Below are positions 50,860 through 59,052 of a stretch of 64,000 nucleotides of DNA, in pieces. A program made the position numbers and the translations under genes. The stretch is taken from contig NZ_JAMXBE010000001.1 of assembly GCF_024704835.1 (NCBI RefSeq), positions 124,001 to 188,000 on the forward strand, in the 5' to 3' direction. The notes beneath the pieces were generated by a model. It had not been told where the DNA came from and did not search any database. It saw only the letters and a program-made list of their open reading frames with translations. The DNA is from Parapedobacter tibetensis. GTDB taxonomy: Bacteria > Bacteroidota > Bacteroidia > Sphingobacteriales > Sphingobacteriaceae. Every line of letters starts with the position of its first letter. The stretch's first letter is position 1.

Positions 50860-51840
50860 ATGATAGATTCATTTTTCAGAAGCTGCATCACGCCATTACT
50901 GTGGCTTGGTATCTCATTTTTCCCACAAGTCCTTTTTGGCCAACAAAACCCTATCTTCCCAGGCTGGTATGCTGACCCTGAGGGCATTGTTTATGATGAC
51001 CGCTTCTGGGTATATCCCACGTACTCTGCCTCCTATGAGGAGCAGGTCTTTTTCGATTCATTTTCTTCTCCTGATTTAGTCACTTGGACTAAGCATCCGA
51101 GAATCATCGATACCGCTGAAGTAAAATGGGCCAAGCGTGCCATGTGGGCACCGGGGGTGTTGGAAAAAGACGGTAAATACTATTTCTTTTTTGCGGCCAA
51201 TGACGTGCATGAAGGTGAGGTAGGTGGTATTGGAGTAGCCGTAGCCAATCGGCCTGAAGGTCCATTTAAAGACCTATTAGGCAAGCCACTTATCAACGAA
51301 ATAGTAAACGGTGCGCAACCCATTGATCAATTCGTGTTTAAGGATAAAGATGGCTCTTATTACATGTACTACGGCGGATGGCGGCATTGCAATATCGTGA
51401 AGCTCAATGACGATTTCACAGGACTGGTGCCCTTTGATAACGGGGAAATATATAGGGAAGTAACACCCGAAAGCTATGTGGAAGGGCCATTCATGTTCAT
51501 CAGAAACGGCAAATATTATTTCATGTGGTCTGAAGGGGGTTGGGGTGGGCCCAATTACAAAGTGGCCTACGCCATCGCAGATTCCCCATTCGGTCCGTTT
51601 GAACGAATAGCCACCATATTGGAGCAGGATTCCGAAATCGCCACTGGGGCAGGTCATCATTCCGCCATCCAAATCCCCGGCAAAGATGAGTGGTATATGG
51701 TATATCATCGTCGGCCGTTGGGCAGGAAAGGAGCAAATGAACGGGTCACCTGCATCGATGAAATGCATTTTGATGAAAACGGCTGTATTCTCCCAGTAAA
51801 AATGACACACACCGGGGTAAGTCATTTGTTGGGAAAGTGA
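50860..51840 (+). CDS. Secreted glycoside hydrolase family 43
   Basis: 326 residues with a signal peptide (TPLLWLGISFFPQVLFGQQ) and a five-bladed propeller. Catalytic residues fit GH43: the base Asp in GWYADPEG (about 38), the pKa-modulating Asp in QPIDQFVF (about 152) and the acid Glu in YVEGPFMF (about 210). Members act on arabinose- or xylose-containing chains such as arabinan or xylan. The exact linkage is unknown. It converges on the GH29 fucosidase gene, 12 bp apart, suggesting that both serve breakdown of a plant or algal polysaccharide. Confidence 0.88.
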   Translation: MIDSFFRSCITPLLWLGISFFPQVLFGQQNPIFPGWYADPEGIVYDDRFWVYPTYSASYEEQVFFDSFSSPDLVTWTKHPRIIDTAEVKWAKRAMWAPGVLEKDGKYYFFFAANDVHEGEVGGIGVAVANRPEGPFKDLLGKPLINEIVNGAQPIDQFVFKDKDGSYYMYYGGWRHCNIVKLNDDFTGLVPFDNGEIYREVTPESYVEGPFMFIRNGKYYFMWSEGGWGGPNYKVAYAIADSPFGPFERIATILEQDSEIATGAGHHSAIQIPGKDEWYMVYHRRPLGRKGANERVTCIDEMHFDENGCILPVKMTHTGVSHLLGK

Positions 51841-51852
51841 GGTACGCCGCCG

Positions 51853-53670
51853 CTAATCCTTAGCCTTTTCCATCCATAACCGGTTGAACAGGATTGCCTC
51901 CCCATCCGCGGGGGCAATCAGGAGGGTCACCTCATGGTAACCAGCTTCGGTAAACGTGATTTTGCCCAACGGCTTTTCCCTAAATTCATCCGTATAATAA
52001 TCTTGATTGGGTTCCACAACGATTTTACCGGTATGGGGCAGCTCGTTGGTCAGTTCTGTATCGCTTGCCTGCAAGGTAATACTTGCCTCGCCTTTTCCTT
52101 GATTGCTATAAGACATATCGAAATTATACACCATGTGCTGGTCTACATAGATTTTCCAACGCAAAGTAGTGGGGCCAGTAATAACCAAATGCTCCGGCCT
52201 TGTGCCATCAAACCTCACTTTATTGGGGGCATCGAGATGATCAATTATGTTGTTACCCCGAAGGGAGTACCCGCCAAAAGAGGCTTCCGCCACCACTTCT
52301 TTATCCAATTGCATACCTGTTTCAAATTCCAGCACCACCACTGAAACAAAACGGTCTGGCGCTACCCGTGGTGCTTGAACATGGAGATAAGGGCCTTGCT
52401 GCGTATAGGTCAATGATGTTTTCAATTTATCATTCAACAGGTAAACCCCGGTCGGTTGGGAGGTGACACCTGAAATCCGTAATACCTTGTCTAACGGCCA
52501 ATTATACACTTGTAGATAAACATTATCTGTTCCATTTTTTTGCTTTTTATAAGTGATTTTGCCCCAATCGTGCTGTGTGGGTGCTAAATCCACTCCCCCA
52601 CTGCCGTAAATCGATTCTCCGTTTATGGCTAGCCACTGCCCAATATCCTCAAGCCTACTGACACTTTCATAGGGTATACTCCCATCGGCTCGTGGCCCAA
52701 CATTAAGCATAAAATTACCGTTGAGGCTCACATTACCAATCAATGCATGCAAAAGTTGGGTGGTAGATTTCCATTGGTTTTCCAAGGCATTGTAACCCCA
52801 TGAGTGGGCGATGGTACCTGGTGTTTGCCATGGATGTTTCTTGTAATTAGAACCCAACTGATTATCACCCAACGTTTCGAAATCAATGTTTTCGTTTGAC
52901 ACAGGTATCCCCAACCTCGAATTGATTAAGCAATTGGGCTGTAGTTCACGGATTAATGCTAACACCTGGTCAATCTGCTGACGCTCCACAACGGTCTGTT
53001 CATGGGGTATCCACATATCAAACCACAACATGGCTACCTCCCCATAATTACTGAGTAACTCCCTCAATTGCGGGATGACTTTATCTTGCCAATATTGATT
53101 GTATTGCTCCGGTGTCACTTTACCTGCCAGTTCCTGGTTATGGCTCCAACCGAAGGGATGTTCCCAATCTACCCAATGCGAGTAATAAAATCCCAATTTT
53201 ATATCATGCTTTTGGCATGCCTTCGCCAATTCCGCAAGTACATCGCGGGTAGTACCGCTGAGTTTGGGCAGGGTATGGCCCCCAACCTTTGAATCCCATA
53301 ATGCTATGCCATCGTGGTGTTTAGCGGTAATGGTGATGTATTTCATTCCGGCCTTCTTGGCAGCCAACACCCATTTCTCCGGATTAATCTCATCCCAATC
53401 AAACCGCTGGGCCAACTGGATGTATTCTTCCATGGGAATACTGTTCCTATACATGATCCACTCAGCGTAATTATTGAAATGCCTATGCGGCTCCCCTTTC
53501 CATATACCTTCCGCGGCGCTGTATACCCCCCAATGGATGAACATACCAAAACGTGCATCAGTAAACCATTGGGGTCGCTCACTTGGTGCAATTGGCTGGG
53601 ATTTGAGTAAAACGGGCATTAACAATAAACATACTTGGACGAAAATAATGATAGGACTATATTTTTTCAT
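51853..53670 (-). CDS. Secreted alpha-L-fucosidase (GH29)
   Basis: 605 residues with a signal peptide (IIIFVQVCLLLMPVLLKSQP). The GH29 barrel has PQWFTDARFGMFIHWGVYSAAEG, YITITAKHHDGIALWDSKV and VAMLWFDMWIPHEQ, where the Asp of WFD is the nucleophile. LNGNFMLNVGPRADGSIP is typical of the family. The last 200 residues form beta-rich accessory domains. It removes terminal fucose from glycans. The acid/base residue cannot be fixed by eye in this family. Confidence 0.92.
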   Translation of the reverse strand: MKKYSPIIIFVQVCLLLMPVLLKSQPIAPSERPQWFTDARFGMFIHWGVYSAAEGIWKGEPHRHFNNYAEWIMYRNSIPMEEYIQLAQRFDWDEINPEKWVLAAKKAGMKYITITAKHHDGIALWDSKVGGHTLPKLSGTTRDVLAELAKACQKHDIKLGFYYSHWVDWEHPFGWSHNQELAGKVTPEQYNQYWQDKVIPQLRELLSNYGEVAMLWFDMWIPHEQTVVERQQIDQVLALIRELQPNCLINSRLGIPVSNENIDFETLGDNQLGSNYKKHPWQTPGTIAHSWGYNALENQWKSTTQLLHALIGNVSLNGNFMLNVGPRADGSIPYESVSRLEDIGQWLAINGESIYGSGGVDLAPTQHDWGKITYKKQKNGTDNVYLQVYNWPLDKVLRISGVTSQPTGVYLLNDKLKTSLTYTQQGPYLHVQAPRVAPDRFVSVVVLEFETGMQLDKEVVAEASFGGYSLRGNNIIDHLDAPNKVRFDGTRPEHLVITGPTTLRWKIYVDQHMVYNFDMSYSNQGKGEASITLQASDTELTNELPHTGKIVVEPNQDYYTDEFREKPLGKITFTEAGYHEVTLLIAPADGEAILFNRLWMEKAKD

Positions 53671-53840
53671 GGTTATGCTTTTAATCCGTCATTCCATTAG
53701 GTTCCTAATTTATCCAAAGAAATAACAATACTTGAATATAAAAGTAAATAATCTTAACATGGTATTCAGCCAAAATTACATTTCCATCCGCTTCATTTCG
53801 TTATTTAAAGTATTCCTATCTTTGGCCTTTGATTTGTTAA

Positions 53841-53896
53841 TATCTCAAATTTCATGTCTAACGTCTCATAGCTCATATTTAACGTTTCATGTCTAA
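53841..53896. repeat. Family B degenerate repeat reaching into a start codon
   Basis: Words ATCTCAAATTTCATGTCTAA, CGTCTCATAGCTCATATTTAA and CGTTTCATGTCTAA repeat imperfectly. The ATG of the RmlD-like gene (53889) and its next codon are part of the last unit. Confidence 0.6.
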
Positions 53897-54797
53897 TAAA
53901 AAAATACTCGTCACCGGAAGTAATGGCCTTTTAGGGCAAAAGATCATAGACTTGGCGCCGGCCCTAAATGACATCGATTTGATAGCCTCTTCACGGGGAG
54001 AAAACCGGCATCCCATAACGGGTGGTTATCAGTATATCGATTTGGACATCCTTGATCATAACCGGCTACGGGAGGTTGTTGCTGAATATCGACCGGATAC
54101 CATCATCAATACCGCTGCCATGACCAATGTGGACGCTTGCGAACATGATCCGGAAGGTTGCCGAAAACTGAATGTAGAGGCCGTGGAACAATTGGCAGCA
54201 TTATGCGACGAATTCCAAATTCATCTTATCCACCTGTCCACCGATTTTATATTCGATGGCGAAGACGGACCATATGCTGAAGATGACCAACCCAATCCGC
54301 TAAGTCTGTATGGCCAAAGCAAGCTGGATGCAGAACATATTATTCAAAGATCCAACTGTAAATGGGCCATCTTACGCACCATATTGGTGTATGGTGTGGT
54401 GGCCGACATGAGCCGCAGCAACATCGTATTATGGGCCAAAAGCGCATTGGAGAAAGGTAAACCGCTCAATGTAGTCAATGACCAATGGCGTATGCCCACG
54501 CTGGCTGAAGACTTGGCACAGGCCTGTTTGCTTGCTGCTATGAAAGAAGCGGAAGGCATCTTCCACATTTCAGGCAACGATATGTTTGCCATTCACGAGT
54601 TAGTAGAGGCCGTTGCAGCGCACTGGCAGTTGGATAAATCACTTATCAACCAAGTGAGCTCATCGACATTGAGCCAAGCCGCACCGCGGCCAAAGCGAAC
54701 GGGTTTTATATTGGATAAGGCGAGGACGGTATTAGGCTATGAGCCAAAAAGCTTCTCCGAAGGATTGGTGTTGGTCGATCGCCAACTTGGTAAATGA
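53889..54797 (+). CDS. RmlD-type sugar-nucleotide reductase (dTDP-4-dehydrorhamnose reductase family)
   Basis: 302-residue NAD(P)-binding protein. The cofactor turn is VTGSNGLLGQKI (about 7-18); the active site has HLSTDFIFDGEDGPYAEDD and YGQSKLDAE with the YxxxK pair. RmlD-type enzymes reduce dTDP-4-keto-rhamnose to dTDP-rhamnose for cell-surface sugars. Other rml genes are absent here, so another keto-sugar or a MAT2B-like role is possible. The start codon lies in a repeat but begins the correct family N-terminus (MSNKKILVTGSNG). Confidence 0.82.
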   Translation: MSNKKILVTGSNGLLGQKIIDLAPALNDIDLIASSRGENRHPITGGYQYIDLDILDHNRLREVVAEYRPDTIINTAAMTNVDACEHDPEGCRKLNVEAVEQLAALCDEFQIHLIHLSTDFIFDGEDGPYAEDDQPNPLSLYGQSKLDAEHIIQRSNCKWAILRTILVYGVVADMSRSNIVLWAKSALEKGKPLNVVNDQWRMPTLAEDLAQACLLAAMKEAEGIFHISGNDMFAIHELVEAVAAHWQLDKSLINQVSSSTLSQAAPRPKRTGFILDKARTVLGYEPKSFSEGLVLVDRQLGK

Positions 54798-54806
54798 AAC
54801 CGTAAA

Positions 54807-54890
54807 AAATAGCACACGGATAACACAGATTTGGCGGATTTAACATGGCAGAAAAATCTACGGCATCAGTAACATCCGTGTCATTCGCGT
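54807..54890. repeat. Family C dispersed repeat
   Basis: Composed of ACACGGATAACACAGATTTGG, GGCATCAGTAACATCCGTGT and similar words; its ends pair as ACACGGAT (54814-54821) with ATCCGTGT (54874-54881). A related stretch is at 56448-56537 and a short one at 7797-7825. It lies just upstream of the thioesterase promoter. Confidence 0.6.
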
Positions 54891-54909
54891 GAAAAACAAA
54901 AATTTATAC

Positions 54910-54917
54910 CATCTTTG
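54910..54917 (+). promoter_or_regulatory. Thioesterase promoter, -7-like CATCTTTG, 4 nt before ATG
   Basis: One base off TAnnTTTG (C for T). It ends 4 nt before ATG 54922, so the message would have almost no leader. Confidence 0.45.
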
Positions 54918-54921
54918 CAGC

Positions 54922-55446
54922 ATGACCCAGAAATTTCCACGCGAATCATACACTATCATGAACGAACTGGTATTGCCTAACGATACCAATACACTGAATA
55001 ACCTCATGGGTGGACGGCTGCTCCATTGGATGGATATTGCGGCAGCAATCTCTGCTCAGAAGCACTGCAACCGCATCGTGGTGACCGCTTCCGTCGATAA
55101 TGTGTCGTTTAAGCATCCCGTGAAACTTGGTGATGTCATTAGCATCGAGGCCAAGGTGACCCGTGCTTTCAACACGTCCGTAGAAGTACGCTTGACCGTA
55201 TGGGCACAGAATATCCCTTCAGGCACGAAGGTAAAATCAAACGAAGCCTACTATACGTTTGTGGCTATCGATCAGGATGGGCACACCATCGCCGTACCCC
55301 AATTGGTACCTGAAACTGACGAAGAAAAACAACTGTATAACGAAGCCTTGCAGCGCAGGGAACTCAGGTTGATTTTGGCGGGAAAGATGAAGCCCAAAGA
55401 AGCCACCCAGCTTAAATCGTTGTTTGAACAAATAGCCGCCGGGTAA
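54922..55446 (+). CDS. Acyl-CoA thioesterase (hotdog fold, YciA/BACH type)
   Basis: 174 residues. The hotdog core reads MNELVLPNDTNTLNNLMGGRLLHWMDIAAAISAQKHC (with the conserved Asn and Asp), then VTASVDNVSFKHPVKLGDVISIEAKVTRAFNTSVEV. Such enzymes hydrolyse acyl-CoAs to free acids and CoA, probably as hexamers. The C-terminal helical part (EEKQLYNEALQRRELRLILAGKMK) is common in the family. The start is ATG 54922; an ATG at 54889 lies upstream of the promoter-like element. Confidence 0.85.
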   Translation: MTQKFPRESYTIMNELVLPNDTNTLNNLMGGRLLHWMDIAAAISAQKHCNRIVVTASVDNVSFKHPVKLGDVISIEAKVTRAFNTSVEVRLTVWAQNIPSGTKVKSNEAYYTFVAIDQDGHTIAVPQLVPETDEEKQLYNEALQRRELRLILAGKMKPKEATQLKSLFEQIAAG

Positions 55447-55452
55447 TCAGGT

Positions 55453-55863
55453 TTACGAAGCGCTCCCCAACTCCACAATCCGATCAAATTCCTCGCGTTT
55501 AAGCGGCATCACAGATAGACGCCCTTGACGCACTAAAGCAATATCTTTGAGTTGTTTGTCTTCCTTAATGGTTTCGAGCGTGATCGGCTTTTTCAAGGCC
55601 TCTACCGGTGCCAAATCTACCACCACCCAACGCTCATCTGAAGTCGTTGGATCTTGATAATATTCCTTTATTACTTTGGCGATTCCAACCACTTCCTTGC
55701 CTTCATTACTATGGTAGAACAATACCAAATCACCTTTTTTCATATCCTTAAGGCTGTTTCGGGCCTGATAATTGCGCACACCATCCCAAAAAGTTTTCTT
55801 GTCCTTACGGAACTGTTGCCAACTGTATTTGAAGGGTTCAGATTTTACGAGGAAATAGTTCAT
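55453..55863 (-). CDS. EVE-domain protein
   Basis: 136 residues. The EVE (PUA-like) fold is seen as MNYFLVKSEPFKYSWQQF, WDGVRNYQARNSLKDMKKGDLVLFYHSNEGKEVVGIAKVIKEYY and DLAPVEALKKPITLETIK. EVE domains bind modified bases in DNA or RNA; the target here is unknown. The gene is convergent with the thioesterase gene, 6 bp apart, and has a TAGCTTTG promoter element at 55921-55914. Confidence 0.9.
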   Translation of the reverse strand: MNYFLVKSEPFKYSWQQFRKDKKTFWDGVRNYQARNSLKDMKKGDLVLFYHSNEGKEVVGIAKVIKEYYQDPTTSDERWVVVDLAPVEALKKPITLETIKEDKQLKDIALVRQGRLSVMPLKREEFDRIVELGSAS

Positions 55864-55871
55864 AGAATGTA

Positions 55872-55897
55872 TAGATTTGAGATATGAGACGTGAGAC
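55872..55897. repeat. Family B repeat, inverted copy
   Basis: Contains GATTTGAGATATGAGACGTG, the reverse complement of the family B words at 53841-53896. It lies within the leader of the EVE gene. Confidence 0.5.
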
Positions 55898-55913
55898 TAT
55901 TAGCGGCTTAATA

Positions 55914-55921
55914 CAAAGCTA
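55914..55921 (-). promoter_or_regulatory. EVE gene promoter, -7 element TAGCTTTG
   Basis: TAnnTTTG read leftwards, 50 bp before the ATG at 55863; the leader includes an inverted family B repeat. Confidence 0.5.
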
Positions 55922-56042
55922 TTATTACCTTTTCGTGAGTATATTTTATTCAATTTTTATTCAATCATGCCTAATATAATTGAATTTCACGGTATGTCAA
56001 TAGGTTTTACAGAAAGAATCTCGTTTTTGTTAACACATATAA

Positions 56043-56077
56043 AGTCTCAAATCTCATATCTATTATCTCCTATCTTA
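56043..56077. repeat. Family B repeat at the gldC stop codon
   Basis: TCTCAAATCTCATATCTATT and neighbouring words end exactly at the base before the gldC stop codon (TAA at 56080-56078). Confidence 0.5.
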
Positions 56078-56425
56078 TTATTGCTTTTGTGTAACCTCCA
56101 TCTTTTCGGCAAAGTGATCACAATAGTCACGCAGGTCGCCAATTACGGCTTTTGCCACTGGGTCATCGCCCGATGCACGAACGAATGTATCACCCAAAGT
56201 CTGTAAGGTTTCATAGAAAAAACGCTTCATTTCATCCAGAGGCATATCCTTAGTCCAAAGGTCTATGCGCATGGAGTTTTTATAATGATGATCCCACAAC
56301 GCCAAAAACAAGGCTTTTGCCGGTAAGGCTTCTTTAGTTTCGCCATCCGAGGATTCCCAAATGATGTTATCTGGTACGTTGTTGTCGTCCAGTTCGATTG
56401 TTAGTTTTATTTCTGCTTTTTTCAT
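56078..56425 (-). CDS. gldC: Gliding-motility protein GldC
   Basis: 115 residues. KAEIKLTIELDDNNVPDNIIWESSDGE, then LWDHHYKNSMRIDLWTKDMPLDEMKRFFYETLQTLGDTFVRA are the hallmarks of GldC of Flavobacterium. GldC supports gliding motility and possibly the type IX secretion system but is also found in non-gliding Bacteroidota. It probably acts in the cytoplasm, since no signal peptide is seen. It lies at the end of the leftward cluster, 113 bp after the small membrane-protein gene. Confidence 0.9.
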   Translation of the reverse strand: MKKAEIKLTIELDDNNVPDNIIWESSDGETKEALPAKALFLALWDHHYKNSMRIDLWTKDMPLDEMKRFFYETLQTLGDTFVRASGDDPVAKAVIGDLRDYCDHFAEKMEVTQKQ

Positions 56426-56447
56426 TTCAACGTCTAAAATTAAGTTG

Positions 56448-56537
56448 AACGCAGATAACGCGGATCATGCAGATTTACGCAGATTCATTGAAAAATCGGC
56501 GATCATCCGTCAAATCTGTGGCATCAGTGTTCCATCC
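56448..56537. repeat. Family C dispersed repeat
   Basis: Words such as AACGCAGATAACGCGGATC, CAGATTTACGCAGATTC and CAAATCTGTGGCATCAGTG. It shares short words with 54807-54890 and fills most of the spacer between gldC and the small membrane-protein gene. Confidence 0.6.
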
Positions 56538-56538
56538 A

Positions 56539-56787
56539 TTACCATATCTTTAAAATCCAAATAACTACCGCCACCAATACGACAAATATCCCCTCCGCTA
56601 TCCATACACGTTTGAGGTTGCGGAGCATCAACCTGAAAAACTGGTCAGCTGCCACCAATATCAACAAAAATAACAAAAACCAACCAATGCCGCTAATTCC
56701 AATTTTATCATCGATGATTTGCCACAACAACCAGGTCAGCAACAAGGCGGATGCAATATTCAGCGGGGTAATTCTGACCTTCTTCAT
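56539..56787 (-). CDS. 82-residue membrane protein, unknown function
   Basis: Three hydrophobic segments (about 11-25, 32-48, 63-80; NIASALLLTWLLWQI, IGWFLLFLLILVAADQFF, IAEGIFVVLVAVVIWIL) with short loops. No family is recognised. Its ATG (56787-56785) overlaps the stop codon of the DEAD-box helicase gene (TGA 56786-56784), so translation is coupled and the two are cotranscribed. The coupling suggests a real gene despite its small size. Confidence 0.7.
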   Translation of the reverse strand: MKKVRITPLNIASALLLTWLLWQIIDDKIGISGIGWFLLFLLILVAADQFFRLMLRNLKRVWIAEGIFVVLVAVVIWILKIW

Positions 56788-58112
56788 CTTTTCTTTCTTA
56801 CCGGCTTTTGTTTGCCAATATACCGCTTTCCGCCATGTTGAGGTTTGTTCGTCCGTTGGTTGGCCATCTTCTTTTCATGGAATGCACCGCTGAAATCCGG
56901 GTTATCCTTCCTTTTCTGTGCATCAATTTCACGCGCAATGGCCTGCCGTTCTTCAAATCCGGTTTTCTCAATAAATACCTCCCCAGGGATATCCAATACG
57001 GGAATCTGCTGACGAATCAACTTTTCAATTTTCCGGATATAATATTCTTCCGCCGGATTGCAAAACGTAATGGCATCTCCCGTTTGGGACGCCCTGCCGG
57101 TCCGTCCAATGCGGTGCACGTAATCCTCAATGACGATTGGCACATCGAAATTGATGACATGGCTCACATTGCTCACGTCTAAGCCCCGTGCAGCCACATC
57201 AGTGGCCACCAGTATCCGAATTGTCCCCTCCTTAAAGGCATTGATAGAATTAATACGTGTATTTTGGCCTTTATTGGCATGGATCACCCTGATGTTTTCT
57301 GCCCCATATTTACGTTCAAGAAAGCTAAAAACATTGTCGGCCACCGTTTTGGTTTTGCAAAAGATGATAAGGCGGAGCAATGTTTCGTCATCTTTGAGCA
57401 AGTGTTGCAGCAGGTTGATTTTGGTCTTGAGGTTGGGCACATAATACAGCGTCTGTGTCACCGTCTGTGCCGGTGTAGCTTGTTCGGATACTTCCACGAT
57501 AGTAGGGAAAGCCAAAAAATCTCCCGAAATTTTATGCACCAATTCACTCATGGTAGCCGAAAAAAGCAGGTTTTGCCGCTTGCGGGGCACTACTTCCAGT
57601 ATCCGGTGTAGCTTGCTGATGAATCCCATATCCATCATCTTATCCGCTTCATCCATTACCAGCACTTTCAGGGATTTGGTCACAATGTTTCCAGCAAGGT
57701 ATAGGTCGAGAAACCGACCTGGGCTGGCCACGATGATATCCACTCCCTTTTCCAATTCGGCGATTTGGGTTTTGGGGCCAAGGCCTCCATAAAGCACTAC
57801 CGCACGTAAATCGGTATATTTGGCAAATTGGCGGATATTTTCCTCGATTTGCATGGCCAATTCACGGGTTGGGGAGAGAATAAGAGCCCGTGCATCCTCG
57901 CCCTGTGCATACTTGAGGTTCATGAGAAGAGGCAATACAAACGCAGCGGTTTTGCCGGTACCTGTTTGGGCAATGCCCATCACATCTTGCCCTGCCAATA
58001 TTGGCGGGATAGCCTTTTGCTGGATGGGAGTGGGTATGGTATAACCCGCTTCCTCGATGGCGTTCAGGATTTGCTTATTGAACTTGAAGTCCTCAAAGGT
58101 TCGTTGCTGCAT
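56784..58112 (-). CDS. DEAD-box RNA helicase (RhlE-like)
   Basis: 442-residue ATP-dependent RNA helicase. Motifs: Q motif around Phe 6 and Gln 31, Walker A AQTGTGKT (48-55), PTRELA, VMDEADKMMD, the SAT motif (LFSATMS), and HRIGRTGR near 320. The C-terminus is a basic tail (KKMANQRTNKPQHGGKRYIGKQKPVRKKR) that likely binds RNA. It may act in ribosome assembly or mRNA decay. A TATCTTTG element sits just 4 nt before the ATG. Confidence 0.92.
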   Translation of the reverse strand: MQQRTFEDFKFNKQILNAIEEAGYTIPTPIQQKAIPPILAGQDVMGIAQTGTGKTAAFVLPLLMNLKYAQGEDARALILSPTRELAMQIEENIRQFAKYTDLRAVVLYGGLGPKTQIAELEKGVDIIVASPGRFLDLYLAGNIVTKSLKVLVMDEADKMMDMGFISKLHRILEVVPRKRQNLLFSATMSELVHKISGDFLAFPTIVEVSEQATPAQTVTQTLYYVPNLKTKINLLQHLLKDDETLLRLIIFCKTKTVADNVFSFLERKYGAENIRVIHANKGQNTRINSINAFKEGTIRILVATDVAARGLDVSNVSHVINFDVPIVIEDYVHRIGRTGRASQTGDAITFCNPAEEYYIRKIEKLIRQQIPVLDIPGEVFIEKTGFEERQAIAREIDAQKRKDNPDFSGAFHEKKMANQRTNKPQHGGKRYIGKQKPVRKKR

Positions 58113-58116
58113 CCTG

Positions 58117-58124
58117 CAAAGATA
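58117..58124 (-). promoter_or_regulatory. Helicase promoter, -7 element TATCTTTG, 4 nt before ATG
   Basis: Read leftwards: TATCTTTG, CAGG, ATG. The element lies within the 23 bp between the previous gene's stop and this ATG, so the -33 region falls inside the previous coding sequence. A leaderless transcript is predicted. Confidence 0.6.
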
Positions 58125-58135
58125 GGCAAAAGGGG

Positions 58136-59026
58136 TTAGAATCCGCTTTCCAATGCCTCCCCTACTTCGGTGGGAAAATCCGATTCAAGGATGGATGCTC
58201 CATCCGCAATAATGGCTCGGTAGGCCGTTGCACGTTCCTCTTTAGTTTCCAACTTATCGTAGGTGGGCGCCGATGAAATCATGCACATGGTGCCCTTCGT
58301 GTTCAATAAACGATAAAGCACTTGGTTTTCAGGCTTAATATTCGGGCCTATATAGGCAATCATCCGATTGTAGGGAATCCGTGCCTTTTTATATGCTTCA
58401 AACTTCTCCATGGTTTGGATATGCGCAGAAAGCATTTGATTTTTATTTTTATCCAAATAAAAGCGGGCCTGTTCTGGAGAATGAACCGTGACCATCACAA
58501 ACGAGTAGGCGTCATGTTGTTTAATAATCTCGGCAATCATTTCAAGCGGTACATCTTTATGGTCGAGGTTTAATATGGTTTTACCCCTAGCCCATTCAAT
58601 GGCTTCCGCCAATGTGGGGATGCGGTGTTCCGTCAGATTTCCATCCTTGTCCTTCAGCCGCAATTGTTGCAGCTCTGCCCAGGTATGATCTAAGGCTTTG
58701 CCAGTTCCATTTGTCGTACGATCAAGCGTTGCATCATGCAACAGAATAATCACACTATCCTTTGTCAACCGAGGATCTATCTCAAAGATGGCCGGTGTAT
58801 GTTCCAGCACTGTTTCGAAGCCGGCAACGGAATTTTCTGGAAGTCCAAGTTCAACTGTGCCACGGTGACCGCTGATAATGGTTTTGTCCCTGCCATACTT
58901 GAAAAACCGGTGCAACTGCTTGGGGGATTTAAAATCCAGCGTATGCAATTTTTGGGCTTGAGATGGCAATACGACACCAAAACAGCAAACGAATATAAGC
59001 AGGTACAAATAGTTAGTTGCTTGCAT
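58136..59026 (-). CDS. Secreted glycerophosphodiester phosphodiesterase family protein
   Basis: 296 residues with a signal peptide (YLYLLIFVCCFGVVLPSQAQ). The GDPD barrel is recognisable from ISGHRGTVELGLPENSVAGFE (catalytic His and Glu), IFEIDPRLTKDSVIILLHDATLDRTTNGTG and NLDHKDVPLEM. Such enzymes release glycerol phosphate from deacylated phospholipids in the periplasm. It ends 23 bp before the helicase gene and starts 26 bp after the histidine phosphatase gene. Confidence 0.88.
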   Translation of the reverse strand: MQATNYLYLLIFVCCFGVVLPSQAQKLHTLDFKSPKQLHRFFKYGRDKTIISGHRGTVELGLPENSVAGFETVLEHTPAIFEIDPRLTKDSVIILLHDATLDRTTNGTGKALDHTWAELQQLRLKDKDGNLTEHRIPTLAEAIEWARGKTILNLDHKDVPLEMIAEIIKQHDAYSFVMVTVHSPEQARFYLDKNKNQMLSAHIQTMEKFEAYKKARIPYNRMIAYIGPNIKPENQVLYRLLNTKGTMCMISSAPTYDKLETKEERATAYRAIIADGASILESDFPTEVGEALESGF

Positions 59027-59052
59027 TTCTATTTTAAATTATTTTTCAACCG

